DNA of 47,062 bases from Priapulus caudatus. Lineage: Eukaryota > Priapulida > Priapulimorpha > Priapulimorphida > Priapulidae. The stretch spans positions 55,073 through 102,134 of the forward strand of contig NW_014577180.1 of NCBI RefSeq assembly GCF_000485595.1, read 5' to 3'. The stretch's first letter is position 1; every line of letters starts with the position of its first letter. A program made the position numbers and the translations under genes. Under the pieces are notes generated by a model. The model did not search any database. It had not been told where the DNA came from and was given only the letters and a program-made list of their open reading frames with translations. Shown one piece after another: positions 31,747 through 42,593 of the stretch.

Positions 31747-31992
31747 ACACTCTTAACACAACTATTAGATGCAGTGTAGCAATTTGTTTATTCTTGTCCC
31801 AATTTTTATCGAAGTATGCTAGGCCTTGTTGTGGATAAATGGATACATTATACAACACTGTGAAACAATGCGATGTGTTTAGATTCAGACAGATGTAAAC
31901 AAATAAAATGTGGGAAATTTGTATTGGTGTGCTTGTTATTCCTAATAAAACCAAATGTTGGTTTCATAATGTTATTTACACTATTCCACCAG
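31747..31992. other. Non-coding flank
   Basis: AT-rich sequence leading into the acceptor at 31992. Confidence 0.4.
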
Positions 31993-32217
31993 GTTCTTGA
32001 CATCCATAAAGAGGAAGACAAAGTCGAGTTGTGTTTGAAATTTCTAAAGCAGGTGCCTGGAGGACACTATACATGGCCAGAAAATGAGGACACCTCGTGG
32101 CAGTCAATACAAGATGTCATCAGAGTGATGTCTCCACCGACCTTATTGACGGAGCACGGGACCATCTTCCAGTTCAAAAAAGAAGACGTAGAAAAATTGC
32201 ACAAGCTATTGTGAACA
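31993..32217 (+). CDS. Orphan terminal exon (73 codons plus stop)
   Basis: The acceptor is TATTCCACCAG. The frame is open to TGA and encodes LDIHKEEDKVELCLKFLKQ, then GGHYTWPENEDTSWQSIQDV, MSPPTLLTEHGTIFQF and a KKEDVEKLHKLL end. It has a balanced, soluble-protein composition with no stops. The W...DV...SPP...F.F...D...L.KLL layout resembles C-terminal pieces of transposon-associated proteins seen in invertebrate genomes, but no family can be named. Earlier exons were not found and may lie upstream of the 1.1-kb insertion. Confidence 0.45.
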
Positions 32218-33626
32218 ATTAGATCAATCAACCTGTTGCTATATAGCATATAGCTTTGTGATTTGTGCATTTATTATGTTATAAATTGCTCTATGTACAA
32301 TGCTAGATTTTTTAGTACCTTCTTTCACAAGTATACAAATTCTAGTAATTGACAGTAATTTATCAATTCAGATATACTTTTATTAAGTGTTTATAGCTCC
32401 ATGTAAAAAGAAAATAGCACATATATATACAATAATTATTAGTAAGTAATTTGAACAATACATATATTTATTCCTACACTACATAAAAAAATAATGTACA
32501 TGTTGTTTCAGCTCCACTTAAAATAGTTTAATTTATTCATGTTAAAAAAATGAATTGTTGTTAAATAGTTGGATTAAATAGTTGAGTTTAGTTCTTATTA
32601 ATTGTTGTTTTGAGAATTTGAAGGAAACTTAGATATACTATCATGCTATTGACTACTTCTAAGGTCATTACATACAATGGTCAATATGTGAGGGAAGTGT
32701 AGATGTGTTGTGGCCTTATAATTCAGTGTCCGTAGCCCACCCCTACACTCAACACATCTGTAATTCAAGGACACTTCTTGCTTCCCGATCATTTTAAAAT
32801 GACTTAAATTTGCATTCTTCCTTGATAGAGTATTACCACAGATGTTTTAAATGTACACTTGTTATTACATTGTTCAAATTTAATATTGTGTAATATACGA
32901 AAATGAACAGGTGTTTCAGTAACATATGGTTTTCATCAGAAATGTGCCATAATAATAAATAAAACACATTAATATAATACTAAAATGATATAAACTCGTG
33001 TTTACTATTAAGATTAACAACCAGGGCACAAAATATGCAGGAATAAACAGAAAAAGCCACCACAATGTGCTTGCTCAAATTTTATTCAGTGTCCGTAGCC
33101 CCATATAAAGTACCTGCTGCTGAAGGTCATATCATGAAAAGTTTTAGCGTCTTAACGAAAACACAACAACATAGCATACCTTACATATTGAACTACAACA
33201 TATCCCAGTTACAACAAATTTGAAGATACTTTATTTTACGACCTCAGTGCAACAACTTTGGCCACCTGATTGTGTTTTACCCGATAGAACAGTACAGTAA
33301 ATGTTTCTGGCGTCCAACAAAAATAAATATATAAAAGTTATATCTCATCTGAACAAATCTGCTGTTTTTAGTGTTGGGTTGGAATCTATCTATGCACATG
33401 TCATAAGTATCCGGATAAGTGTTTTTTTCTTGTACTCTCTGTTTTTTTTATAGATATTGGGTTCAGTACCAATTTAGTTGTCACTAAAGATGGCAAGGTT
33501 GTTCTGCCGTGATGGAGCTACAAAACGATGTTGCTCAACTGGATGAAGAGGCAACATAGCCGATTTTCTATATCATAAACTCACTCTTGGTCTGATCGGT
33601 GACATGTTTATGTTATCTGTATTGAT
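32218..33626. other. AT-rich non-coding, with an 18-bp repeated motif
   Basis: ATTCAGTGTCCGTAGCCC occurs twice in the same orientation, at about 32722 and 33085. No gene was seen. Confidence 0.5.
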
Positions 33627-34110
33627 TTGTTTACTCTCATTTGTGTGCCTCTGTTCCCAAGTCATTATCCTAGAGTGGAAAACACCAGCACTATAACATG
33701 TAGATTATCCACCGGTAATCTCAGATACTCAAGTACTTTGCTCAGCATGTATAACTGGAGAAACCAGGGGAGACCTGTGGAGACTAATCAGTGTGTAGTT
33801 ACCAAGAACGGCAAAGTACTTTTCCTGCTCACTGTTGTTCTTATTGCCCTGTCAAATGACATAAATCCAAACCCTGGGCCAGAGAGGGATGAGTCTACTA
33901 AATATCCGTGTGGAACCTGCAACAAACCAGTTACGTGAAATGACCGAGGCATAGTCTGTGATACGTGTGATCAGTGGCATCATGCCAACTGCCAAGATGT
34001 TTATACCAGGTCCTACAGCGACCTAGCAGTCAGTGCTGTGGCTTGGGACTGTATTGTCTGCAACTGTCCGAATTATACAACACAATGCTTTGACCTGATC
34101 GTCACCACAT
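33627..34110 (+). pseudogene. CR1/L2-like LINE N-terminal region: 2A-like motif and PHD-type zinc finger
   Basis: The frame contains a hydrophobic run (VLFLLTVVLIALSNDINPNP) ending in the 2A-like DINPNPGP (33858-33881). A C4HC3-type finger follows: YPCGTCNKPVT, TGA (33936-33938), then IVCDTCDQWHHANC and AWDCIVCNC. The TGA replaces the tryptophan codon usual at that point (TGG to TGA). PHD-type fingers and 2A-like sequences at the N-terminus are known in animal CR1/L2-group LINEs. Similarity ends in stops near 34110. Confidence 0.7.
33858..33881 (+). other. 2A-like (NPGP) peptide motif
   Basis: It encodes D-I-N-P-N-P-G-P after a hydrophobic stretch. Canonical 2A is D(V/I)ExNPGP, so the glutamate is replaced by asparagine. 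The NPGP core, where translation skips one peptide bond, is intact. Confidence 0.65.
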
Positions 34111-34122
34111 AAAATAAATAGT

Positions 34123-35246
34123 GTGCTGTCATGGAGTGATTCCAGGCTGTCCGACACCTCTTTTGGATCAACACCAACTCGTATAAAACCAGTGCACGTA
34201 TCAACTCCACTCCGGGCAAATCAGGGACGCTCCTCATCCAGAAAGCCTCTGAGAATTCTAAACATCAATTTCCAGTCGGTGGAAAAAAAGCAGGCGCAAC
34301 TGCAAAATCTCATTGATAGTAGTAAACCTGACATTATTATTGGTACTGAAACCTGGATTGATGATTCCATAACAGACAACCAAATTTTCCCAACAGGTTT
34401 TCAGTTATTTAGGAAGGATAGAAATCTGCACGGAGGAGGCGTAGTCATTGCTGTAAGTTCTGACTATTTATGCTCTCCGGTAATAGAGCTCCAGTCGGAC
34501 TGTGAGATCATCTGGTGTAAACTAGAACTAGCAGGTCAGAAAGCAATGTACATTTCGTCTTTCTACAATCCTAAAACCTCTAATGAACAGGAGGGATACA
34601 AGAAGGGCTGAAGAAAGGTTTGGATGAATTTTAGGTGGAGACTAATCTTCCAGGATGGGATTGGGAAAGAAAAATCATAAAATCAGGTACTAGCCACGCC
34701 AATCTACACCTAAGCTTCGGGGAAACACTTGATGATAATGGTCTAGAACAGCTAGTTGAAGTTCCAACTAGAGGCTCGAACACGCTGGACTTGATGATTA
34801 CGAACCAGCCATCTAAGTTCATGCGTATTGAGACAATGCCAGGAGTCTCTGACCATGACATCGTGTTCACTGAGGTAAACTGCGCACCAGTGACAAATAA
34901 ACAGAAGCCTCGAAAAATACCTCTGTACAAACATGCCAAGTGGGATACCCTCAAAGCCGACGTAGACAACATACATGACAAGGTGAAACATATGTATTCC
35001 ATGGGTGAGTCTGTTACATCGATGTGGTCGTGCTTCAAAGATGGCCTGGAGAATAGTGTGCTCTCAAATGTCCCACACAAAACTGCCAGGATAAAAGACA
35101 GCTTTCCATGGCTATCAAAGAAGTTAAAACAATTAATAAAAAAACGAGACCGTGTCCATCGAAAGATAAAAAAATCTGCCCACGAGGCCATATTCAAGAC
35201 TGAAAAGTGCTGTTCAACGCGGACTACAGTAAAAACCCGCGTATAA
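34123..35246 (+). pseudogene. CR1/L2-like LINE APE endonuclease and linker
   Basis: Endonuclease blocks in order: LRILNINFQSVEKKQAQL, PDIIIGTETWIDDS, LHGGGVVIAV, YISSFYNP, then after a frame change near 34633 NLPGWDWERK, VPTRGSNTLDLMIT and PGVSDHDIVFTEVN. The N, E, Y and SDH positions of APE nucleases are all present. The GDFN block is broken by an apparent 2-base loss between GGTGGAGAC and TAATCTTCC. A basic linker (LKQLIKKRDRVHRKIKKSAH) follows and ends at 35246, just before unrelated sequence and the N gap. Confidence 0.8.
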
Positions 35247-35365
35247 GAACATCGATTTTTCCAAGTTAGCCTCAACATGTTCTTGTATAAATGGTGCTTA
35301 CTGAAAAATTAGGCTCAAAAGGTTCTTAATTGTTTCTACTTTTAATATGTACTAGCGGAAACCCG
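35247..35365. other. Sequence interrupting the LINE before the gap
   Basis: Two GC-rich bits, AAACCCGCGTATAAGAAC at 35232 and CTAGCGGAAACCCGCGCTAC at 35353, resemble palindromic ends of small DNA transposons. The second runs into the N gap. Confidence 0.4.
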
Positions 35366-35767
35366 CGCTACGCGNNNNNNNNNNNNNNNNNNNNNNNNNN
35401 NNNNNNNNNNNNNNNNNNNNNNNNNNNNNNNNNNNNNNNNNNNNNNNNNNNNNNNNNNNNNNNNNNNNNNNNNNNNNNNNNNNNNNNNNNNNNNNNNNNN
35501 NNNNNNNNNNNNNNNNNNNNNNNNNNNNNNNNNNNNNNNNNNNNNNNNNNNNNNNNNNNNNNNNNNNNNNNNNNNNNNNNNNNNNNNNNNNNNNNNNNNN
35601 NNNNNNNNNNNNNNNNNNNNNNNNNNNNNNNNNNNNNNNNNNNNNNNNNNNNNNNNNNNNNNNNNNNNNNNNNNNNNNNNNNNNNNNNNNNNNNNNNNNN
35701 NNNNNNNNNNNNNNNNNNNNNNNNNNNNNNNNNNNNNNNNNNNNNNNNNNNNNNNNNNNNNNNNNNN
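35366..35767. other. Assembly gap (402 N)
   Basis: Unsequenced or unassembled. It probably hides the rest of an inserted element and part of the LINE linker. All frames through it are meaningless. Confidence 0.98.
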
Positions 35768-35880
35768 CGGTATCCACAACTGCCAGAAAAGATGCGCTCT
35801 ACAAAAAACACAAGAAGACAGATCGGAAACATGATTACATATCTCCACTGAAGAATCAGGGACATCTGTTTACTGGAAGT
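35768..35880 (+). pseudogene. LINE linker fragment after the gap
   Basis: The frame reads ARKDALYKKHKKTDRKHDY, then ISPLKNQGHLFTGS. A basic R/K-rich segment followed by 'PLK..G.L' matches the region just before the reverse transcriptase fingers in CR1/L2-like LINEs. Confidence 0.5.
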
Positions 35881-35907
35881 AGGTATCACAGTAAAGCACA
35901 TTATTGC

Positions 35908-36594
35908 ATAGACCGAATAATTCTGTCCCATATAACCTTTTTTATATTTTGGTGATGGTTATTGGGACAGAACGGGGTTCATTGAAATTTTGTGAGATCG
36001 CATGCAAAATGCATGCGCTGCGAATGCGGCCCGTACGCCGCTATTGGCACGGAAAAAAACCTACCGTTCCCTTCTACATGGCTTTACCTTGCTACTGATA
36101 TGTGTATACATTCACTTCAATCGTTATTTACTTCTTAAAAGATCGTTTTTCAGAAACCCGCTTCATTTAACTTTAGTAAATTACGTTCGCCATTTACAAA
36201 CAATCAGACCAATCAGAGCGAGACTTACAATAGCCCCTGGTTCTCGCGTGTATCTGTGGCGCTGCAGGAGGGCTAATAGACTCGCTCTGATTGGTCTGAT
36301 TGTTTGTAAATGGCAAATGCGATTTACTAAAGTTAAATGAAGGGGGTTTCTGAAAAACAATCTCTTAAGAAGTAAATAACAATTGAAGTGAATGTATACA
36401 CATATCAGTAGCAAGGTAAAGCCATGTAGAAAGGAACGGTAGGTTTTTTTTCGTGCCAATAGCGGCGTACGGGCCGCATTCGCAGCGCATGCATTTTGCA
36501 TGCGATCTCACAAAATTTCAATGAACCCCGTTCTGTCCCAATAGCGCTCACCAAAATATAAAAAAGGTTATATGGGACAGAATTATTCGGTCAA
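35908..36594. mobile_element. Foldback (long-inverted-repeat) transposon, about 687 bp
   Basis: Two arms of about 312 bp (35911-36222 and 36281-36592) are near-perfect reverse complements around a 58-bp loop. The ends are GACCGAATAATTCTGTCCCA and its complement. ATTATTGC flanks the element on both sides (35900-35907 and 36595-36602), an 8-bp target duplication. No transposase gene is present, so it is non-autonomous. Long TIRs with 8-9-bp duplications occur in MULE and hAT relatives. Confidence 0.85.
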
Positions 36595-36849
36595 ATTATT
36601 GCGGTTCCTGCTGCACCGCGAGTGAGAAAAAGCTTCCCTTTCAACAGGCGAAATTAGCACCAAGATTATTATTTTAATGGGGAAATTATATACCATTTGA
36701 AAGCTGAATGTATAGACTCTTGATTTATGATATTTTCATTAAAATATACCATTCACTCGCAGAGGTATTAGACCCTGAACACTCTGCTAGCTGGGCATAT
36801 ATTACGTCTTTCGCCAGCCATTGTGAAAAGCCATCGTTGCAAGGGGATA

Positions 36850-36850
36850 N
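36850..36850. other. Single N (assembly join)
   Basis: An isolated N exactly at the edge of a second copy of the foldback arm. This is typical of a scaffolding join at an inverted repeat. Confidence 0.9.
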
Positions 36851-36892
36851 CCAAAATATAAAAAAGGTTATATGGGACAGAATTATTCGGTC
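36851..36892. mobile_element. Partial second copy of the foldback element end
   Basis: 42 bases identical to 36551-36592, ending in TTATTCGGTC. LINE coding sequence resumes directly after it (GKTNTWISSFL). It marks an insertion of the same element type in the LINE, truncated here by the assembly join. Confidence 0.8.
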
Positions 36893-37880
36893 TAAGGTAA
36901 AACCAACACCTGGATTAGTTCGTTCCTGTCAGATCGAATGCAGACAGTCGTCGTCGACGGAGAGAGATCTGACCCTGTAAATGTAGAATCAGGAGTCCCG
37001 CAAGGTTCAGTGCTTGGACCTTGCCTGTTCCTGTTCTACATAAATGACATCCCGGAAGATACACAAGCTACCGTTCGACTTTTTGGCAGATGACACATTG
37101 ATTCATATAGCTCTGACTAAACCACAAGATTCACAAATACTGCAGAATGACTTGGACCAACTAGCAGTCTGGGAAGACAAGTGGATGATGAAGTTCCACC
37201 AAGACAAATGTCTGGTCCTGACCATCACCAGGAAACTCCAACCAACCTGTTACCCATATGCTCTACGCGGACATACCTTAGACGTGGCCACATCAGCCAA
37301 GTACCTGGGTGTCACACTAACATCAGACCTTCGATGGCACAACCACATCAGCTCAATCTGTAGTAAAGCAAATGGAACCCTATCATTCCTGAGAAAGAAC
37401 CTAAATATTTCCTCAATGGAAGTTAAGTCACTTGCCTATACCTTATTGGTTAGGCCCACGGTGGAGTACGCCAGCACGGTATGGGATCCATATCAGGCGC
37501 AGGACTGCAAACATCTTGAAATGGTCCAAAGACGAGCAGCGAGATATGTCTCAAACCGCCACCACAACAGGTCGAGTGTTACTGACATGCTTGAAACACT
37601 CAACTGGCCGACGCTGGAGTCAAGACGAATGGTTGCCCGTTTGGCTATGATGTACAAGCTCGTCAACGGCATGGTCAACTTGGATACCAACAACCGTCTG
37701 ATACCACCTACTCGAAGCACCAAGAACATGTCAGAGCACTCTTTTCAAATCCCATCCTCCAGATGTGACTACAGGAAAGGCTCCTTCTTTCCCAGGTCTA
37801 TTACAGAGTGGAACGCCTTACCCACTGAAGTGGTGACAGCCGAAAATCTATGTTCCTTTAAGTCTCTGATTACTGCCTAA
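36893..37880 (+). pseudogene. CR1/L2-like LINE reverse transcriptase, C-terminal half
   Basis: The first frame reads TWISSFLSDRMQTVVVDGE, SGVPQGSVLGPCLFLFYIND and IPEDTQATVRLF. One extra G at 37085/37086 then shifts into a second frame, which is open from there to TAA at 37878-37880: (F)LADDTLIH, then KWMMKFHQDKC, AKYLGVTLTSDLRW, LVRPTVEYASTVWDP, RRAARYVSN and a WNALPTEV end. The block order (motif B, FADD catalytic box, thumb, C-terminal domain) is that of CR1/L2/Rex-type LINEs. The frameshift lies inside the catalytic FADD box. Otherwise this half is well preserved. Confidence 0.85.
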
Positions 37881-38378
37881 ACGACATCAGGGCAGTTTTT
37901 TAAGTAAAATTTGCTTTTTTTGGTTTTTTTCTTTAGAAAATCATGGAAAGGAAAATTTTATTTTAGTCTCAACAAGCGCCTCCCGTTGGCATAATCATCA
38001 GTATGTTGATGGTGGCCAATATAGCGTAGAAATAGCGTAGAAGTAGAAGTATTTCCCTTAACCTACATTTTTCAGTTCGGACTCTTATCATAGCGTTATA
38101 ATTAACCTCCTATATCATTAATTAAATCCCCTGGGTATGAATATTTGGTGCATTTTTTGATTACTTGGTTGCCTATTAATCCCCTCGATCCTTTCTTTGT
38201 TTGTGAATTTTATATAACCATTATATTTGTTTTGTTCATATTAAATTCTAATCTTTTTGATTCAGCTAATCTGGGGCTAAACCGACCAGGTTCTCCGACT
38301 GTTACACGTCGTAGGAACAGTAGCCAATGTAGTGTTAAGCGACAAAATATAATAATCTCCAATTTCTAGAATATCTTG
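37881..38378. other. Non-coding after the LINE
   Basis: Likely LINE 3' UTR followed by unrelated AT-rich DNA. A short frame at 38276-38369 (GLNRPGSPTVTRRRNSSQCS) is exon-like but has no supporting splice or domain evidence. Confidence 0.35.
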
Positions 38379-38460
38379 AACATCCCCGCGGTCGCGTACG
38401 CATATCCCGCGGAACTGCGCGTCTCATCCGCGCGCAGCGCTCAGGATCAACAGCAAAGCT
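38379..38460 (+). repeat. GC-rich dispersed repeat, copy B
   Basis: Partner of 205-280: CCGCGGTCGCGTACGC and CCGCGGAACTGCGCG in the same order and orientation. Confidence 0.5.
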
Positions 38461-38943
38461 GTGCCACGCAAGCTTGTATCATGTCTCTCTGGATATAGAA
38501 CTGTTTGTCCAGCAGCCTTCATCAGATAAATGAAATTGCACAATATTGTTGCTTTTAATTTTATAGTACTTTCATTTTGGTAGTAGATGAGTACGTAGTA
38601 CTATTAATTTCGAGAGAGCATATGCTCCATTTCTTTTAAGAATCACATGGTGCCTTTAGCTGTACCAATTACCTGTGCTAAACCAGAAGACCTGTGTTTG
38701 CGTATCTGTTAAAAAGAATTATATTTTAATAAAATTGTACTTTTAGATTAGAGAGTAGATACTCCTCGCAAAGGTTGCGTCGAGCCAGTGGGCGCAAGGA
38801 TGTCTGTAGCCGCCCACCCACTTTCGTTGGGGAAAAATTAGTAACTCGTCGGGTGAATTAACGTTGTCCCTTAGCTGCGGGTGTGGTAGCTATCCAGAGT
38901 AGTACATATAATGGATGGTCTCATTACGGCGGCCATTGCATAG

Positions 38944-38945
<2 letters not shown>
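38461..38945. other. Non-coding
   Basis: No coding or RNA gene signal was recognised. Confidence 0.4.
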
Positions 38946-39023
<78 letters not shown>

Positions 39024-39055
39024 TATATATATATATATATATCGTATATACGGTC
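38946..39055. repeat. TA microsatellite
   Basis: About 110 bases of nearly pure (TA)n with TCGTATATA interruptions at the right edge. Confidence 0.9.
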
Positions 39056-42000
39056 TGTATGAGCCATTGTAACAGCTTTTGCAACAATTTTGAATTTGGA
39101 TGTTGTCATTTTTCTTACCTTTATATGGTATGGTTGTTTGACCTTAGAAGGTATACACACACTAATGTGTATAGAGATATGTAGGCTTATGATTGCGTGG
39201 ATGATAACAGTTACAGTATGTAAAAATTTGCAGGAATCCAAAATATTGAACACCTGAGCCGGGATCAGGAGGCAAAGTAATAGAAATCTTTAATATTTTA
39301 TAAAACTTGCAGTATGTTATTTACGAAAAGAAATTCGTTTACCGTCTAAAATTACTGCATATAGCGTACTGTTATAGCATAATGAAATGTTGAAAGAGGT
39401 TGAATATCGAATTATACTGCATAATGTTTACAAGTGATTTACGTACTTATAATACAAGTTATTTGTAATTGGCTTAAAACACTAACCACGGAAACTGTAT
39501 ATTCAAATGCTCTAAGATAAATATTAGTTTAAATTAGGCCTTGCACGTATAATAACTACTTGGAAACAGCTGAACTATCGCCTTAGACGGGCCAGCACAT
39601 TTTAAACCAGTATTCGCAATATTACTAACTGAACGTCTGCCCCCGCCCTTCCGATGCAAGTTGTGACACTGCTGATTATGAAATAAAATTCACAGCATTC
39701 GATATCGTTTTACCGTTTAAAAAATGCTTTCTATACTAAATGAACTATTTTTTATTCCATAACAACAAACAGGTGTATCATGTTAACAATATTTCCTTCT
39801 ATTATTCATATATTTACATATCCACGACCAGCAATGATAAGGAGAATTTATTTGTGTCGGCCCAATAATAACTCTAGTGTCACACGCACGCACGCACGCA
39901 CGCACGCACGCACGTACGCCCTCATACAATCATACACACACGCTTAGACACATGCCCACATACTTACACCTCACATCGAAAATATCATTATATCAATTTG
40001 TAGATGCCGAGTCTGTTTAACATACTACATAAACGAAACTTTGATAGATGGATGTTCACACATGACAGTAATTATTAAATAGACGAATTCCCCTTTATAG
40101 GTTTTCCTGCAGTATCACGTACACAGAGTCTATTTTGCTAGAAAGACCTTTACCTTCCTTCATACATAGCGCAAATTTGTGCACATGTCGTCGCTATACT
40201 TCCATAATAATAGTTTATGCATATATGCAATCCAAGATTGCAAATTAAACTCCCACATTAATGATTACATATGGTGTTTTTGTTCATAAACCTACTATAT
40301 CGACTTTTCTTGATATTGTGATGCAGCAGAATGAATGATAGAATGCATGGCCTATGCACCATCGTCAGTCAATTATATTCGTCGTATAATTCGGTAAGCT
40401 CGTGCTTAAGTTCGTACAACGTCGAACATGGATGCGTATAAGCAGCAACAACCATGCGCGCATTCCGAACAGTCCCGTGATACGATCTAGACTATTCTAT
40501 ACGTTATTTATATTCCAAGTTTCCATGGAGACCGCTTATCATAACGATGCATTGGTGCGAATATGAGTTATTGGAATAGTACGCAGACTCCGAAAACACG
40601 CTCGGTGTCCAAACGATGATGGGCAAGATTTCTAATATTCACGCGTCACGCGGCGCGAAGGAAATAATAACCAGCTTCCGAAACTACTAGAAGAATCTCA
40701 GTAGCTCGACGTGAAACACATCCCCTTTAAAAGCGCGCACCTTCGGTGTGATTTTCAGGCGCTTCGCGCGACGTCCCGGCTAGCGCGTGGGCAGTGCTGA
40801 CTGCTATGATGACGGAACTGCATATATTCGCGACAGGCGGTCCGGCAAGAAAGCAGGTACATGTATGTATGCGAGACCAATAATATCGCTTCCACGCAGT
40901 GAGAGAAATTTAATTGCATATTGTTGCTGACCACCATCAACAACAGCTGGTGTAAACCGATAACTACGCGTGCGACTATATAAGCGGTCTACATGGAACT
41001 GCTATTATTGCTGAGAACATGATAAATCTGCTAGTCACTTTGCTGGTACATGTGACATATTTATGAAACACACTGTTATTGATATATAATATAAAACCCT
41101 AGCTGACCACGCGTCGACTTAATACCGAGACAACATTACTAATCAAGGCAGAAATACAAATATAATTAGAGCACAAGGTTATACTAGTTATCATTAGAGT
41201 ATAAACATAGTGCGTATTACGTATATACACAATTATGAATGAATATAATTACACTGGGTTGTACAGCTACACCACGAGAAGGTCTTGTAATATTTACAGA
41301 GTCTTGCATATGTAACGTTTACAGCCGTTTACACAAGCTAGTACAACACCGGAAGTCCACCTAGTGCGGCTCATCAGCACTTCGTTATTACTGTCTCACA
41401 TTTCCTTTTATTTCTCGCTCCTTTCGGTCGATATCGCTCTGCATTGCTCACACTCGCTCACTCTTCATTCCATTTCCTCTCACATCCCTCTCGCCCATGT
41501 CCGGACGCATACATAGAGTGAGCACTTTAATGCTAGTCTTTGCTACGCGCTCTTCAGAATCGACGCTATATCCGTACGCGCTTACTTTGTGCTCGTATTC
41601 AATTTTTCACTAATAGCGTCAGTATTAACTAAAGCTGATTTCATCACGTAGGTTCAGAGTGATTTGACAGTCGATGGCAACATTAGAGTCACTGTATTAG
41701 ACGTAGTGAATAGCGTATGGCACGTATGTGCACACACTGTCAACAGGAAATCTATAAGACTAGCCATAATTATTTGAATGCAACAATCGGCCGACTGGGC
41801 AACACGTGTAGTTCAATGATCGACCGCGAGGAGCACACTAATTTAGCCGGCACGCATTCTACAGAAATAACTCTTGTGTGTTTCCGCGGTATTAAGACTG
41901 AGCACACGCGGGGCTTGTCAGTGGTTATAGTGCTGTCGGATGCTGTAAACTTCAATAAATTTATAAAACATTGCGAATAGTTTTACTACGATTACATCAA

Positions 42001-42416
42001 GAATGACAGCCGATTTATTAGCTTAACCGAGGACCAATATCATCTGCACCCATATGGGTACCCATCTCGTATACATAATAATGATGAGTGTGAATATAAC
42101 CCACATGTAGATTGGCGTATACATATTTATATGGAGATATGCGCGACTAGATGGAAATTCACTTTATCGCCGGGCTCTTCCATGAAACGGGCAATCCGTT
42201 CAGCAGTCATATGCTGGTTGACGTCAGGGGAAAGCAGACGCCATTTTGTGTCGATTTCACTATTTCGATCAAATCAATGGCGATAACTTTGTTAGGATAA
42301 TGACGTATATTCTCATCTCCAATGAGCGAACGTGTGATGACACCGGTTGAATGAGGATCGTGGGGGCGAGTAGATGGAATCCGACATCCCCCGCGGGACA
42401 TCATGGCAGTGCTGCC
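39056..42416. other. AT-rich intergenic DNA and likely 3' UTR of the RGS gene
   Basis: It contains an (ACGC)n microsatellite at 39884-39914. On the minus strand an AATAAA (plus-strand TTTATT at 42014-42019) lies about 400 bases beyond the RGS stop and could be its polyadenylation signal. The 87-codon plus frame at 41717-41980 has no recognisable feature. Confidence 0.4.
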
Positions 42417-42593
42417 TCACGACGCCGACCCGCCTCTCACTAGTTCCAGATAGAGTTCAGACTGAAGAAAACGCCCGTAGGAGTCCTTTTCCATGAGCCC
42501 GACTATCCGCTTCTGGGCCTGGTCAAACGCATGCCGATTCGGGTTTGCCAGATTGCTCACCGTTGCTGCCCTGGTGATCGAGTCGAGGTTAAC
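42417..42593 (-). CDS. RGS gene, exon 3 (C-terminal half of RGS box)
   Basis: The acceptor on the minus strand is GTCTTAG and the stop TGA at 42419-42417. It encodes [19 protein letters not shown] to [11 protein letters not shown]. The intron directly before EVNLD/VNLD is at the position typical of vertebrate R4 genes. Confidence 0.9.
   Translation of the reverse strand, partial: VNLDSITRAATVSNLANPNRHAFDQAQKRIVGLMEKDSYGRFLQSELYLELVRGGSAS

Noticed and set aside
35330-35931. Long frames through the N run
   Set aside because: The run of N cannot support coding.
38915-39253. Frames over the TA microsatellite
   Set aside because: Ile-Tyr repeats from (TA)n.
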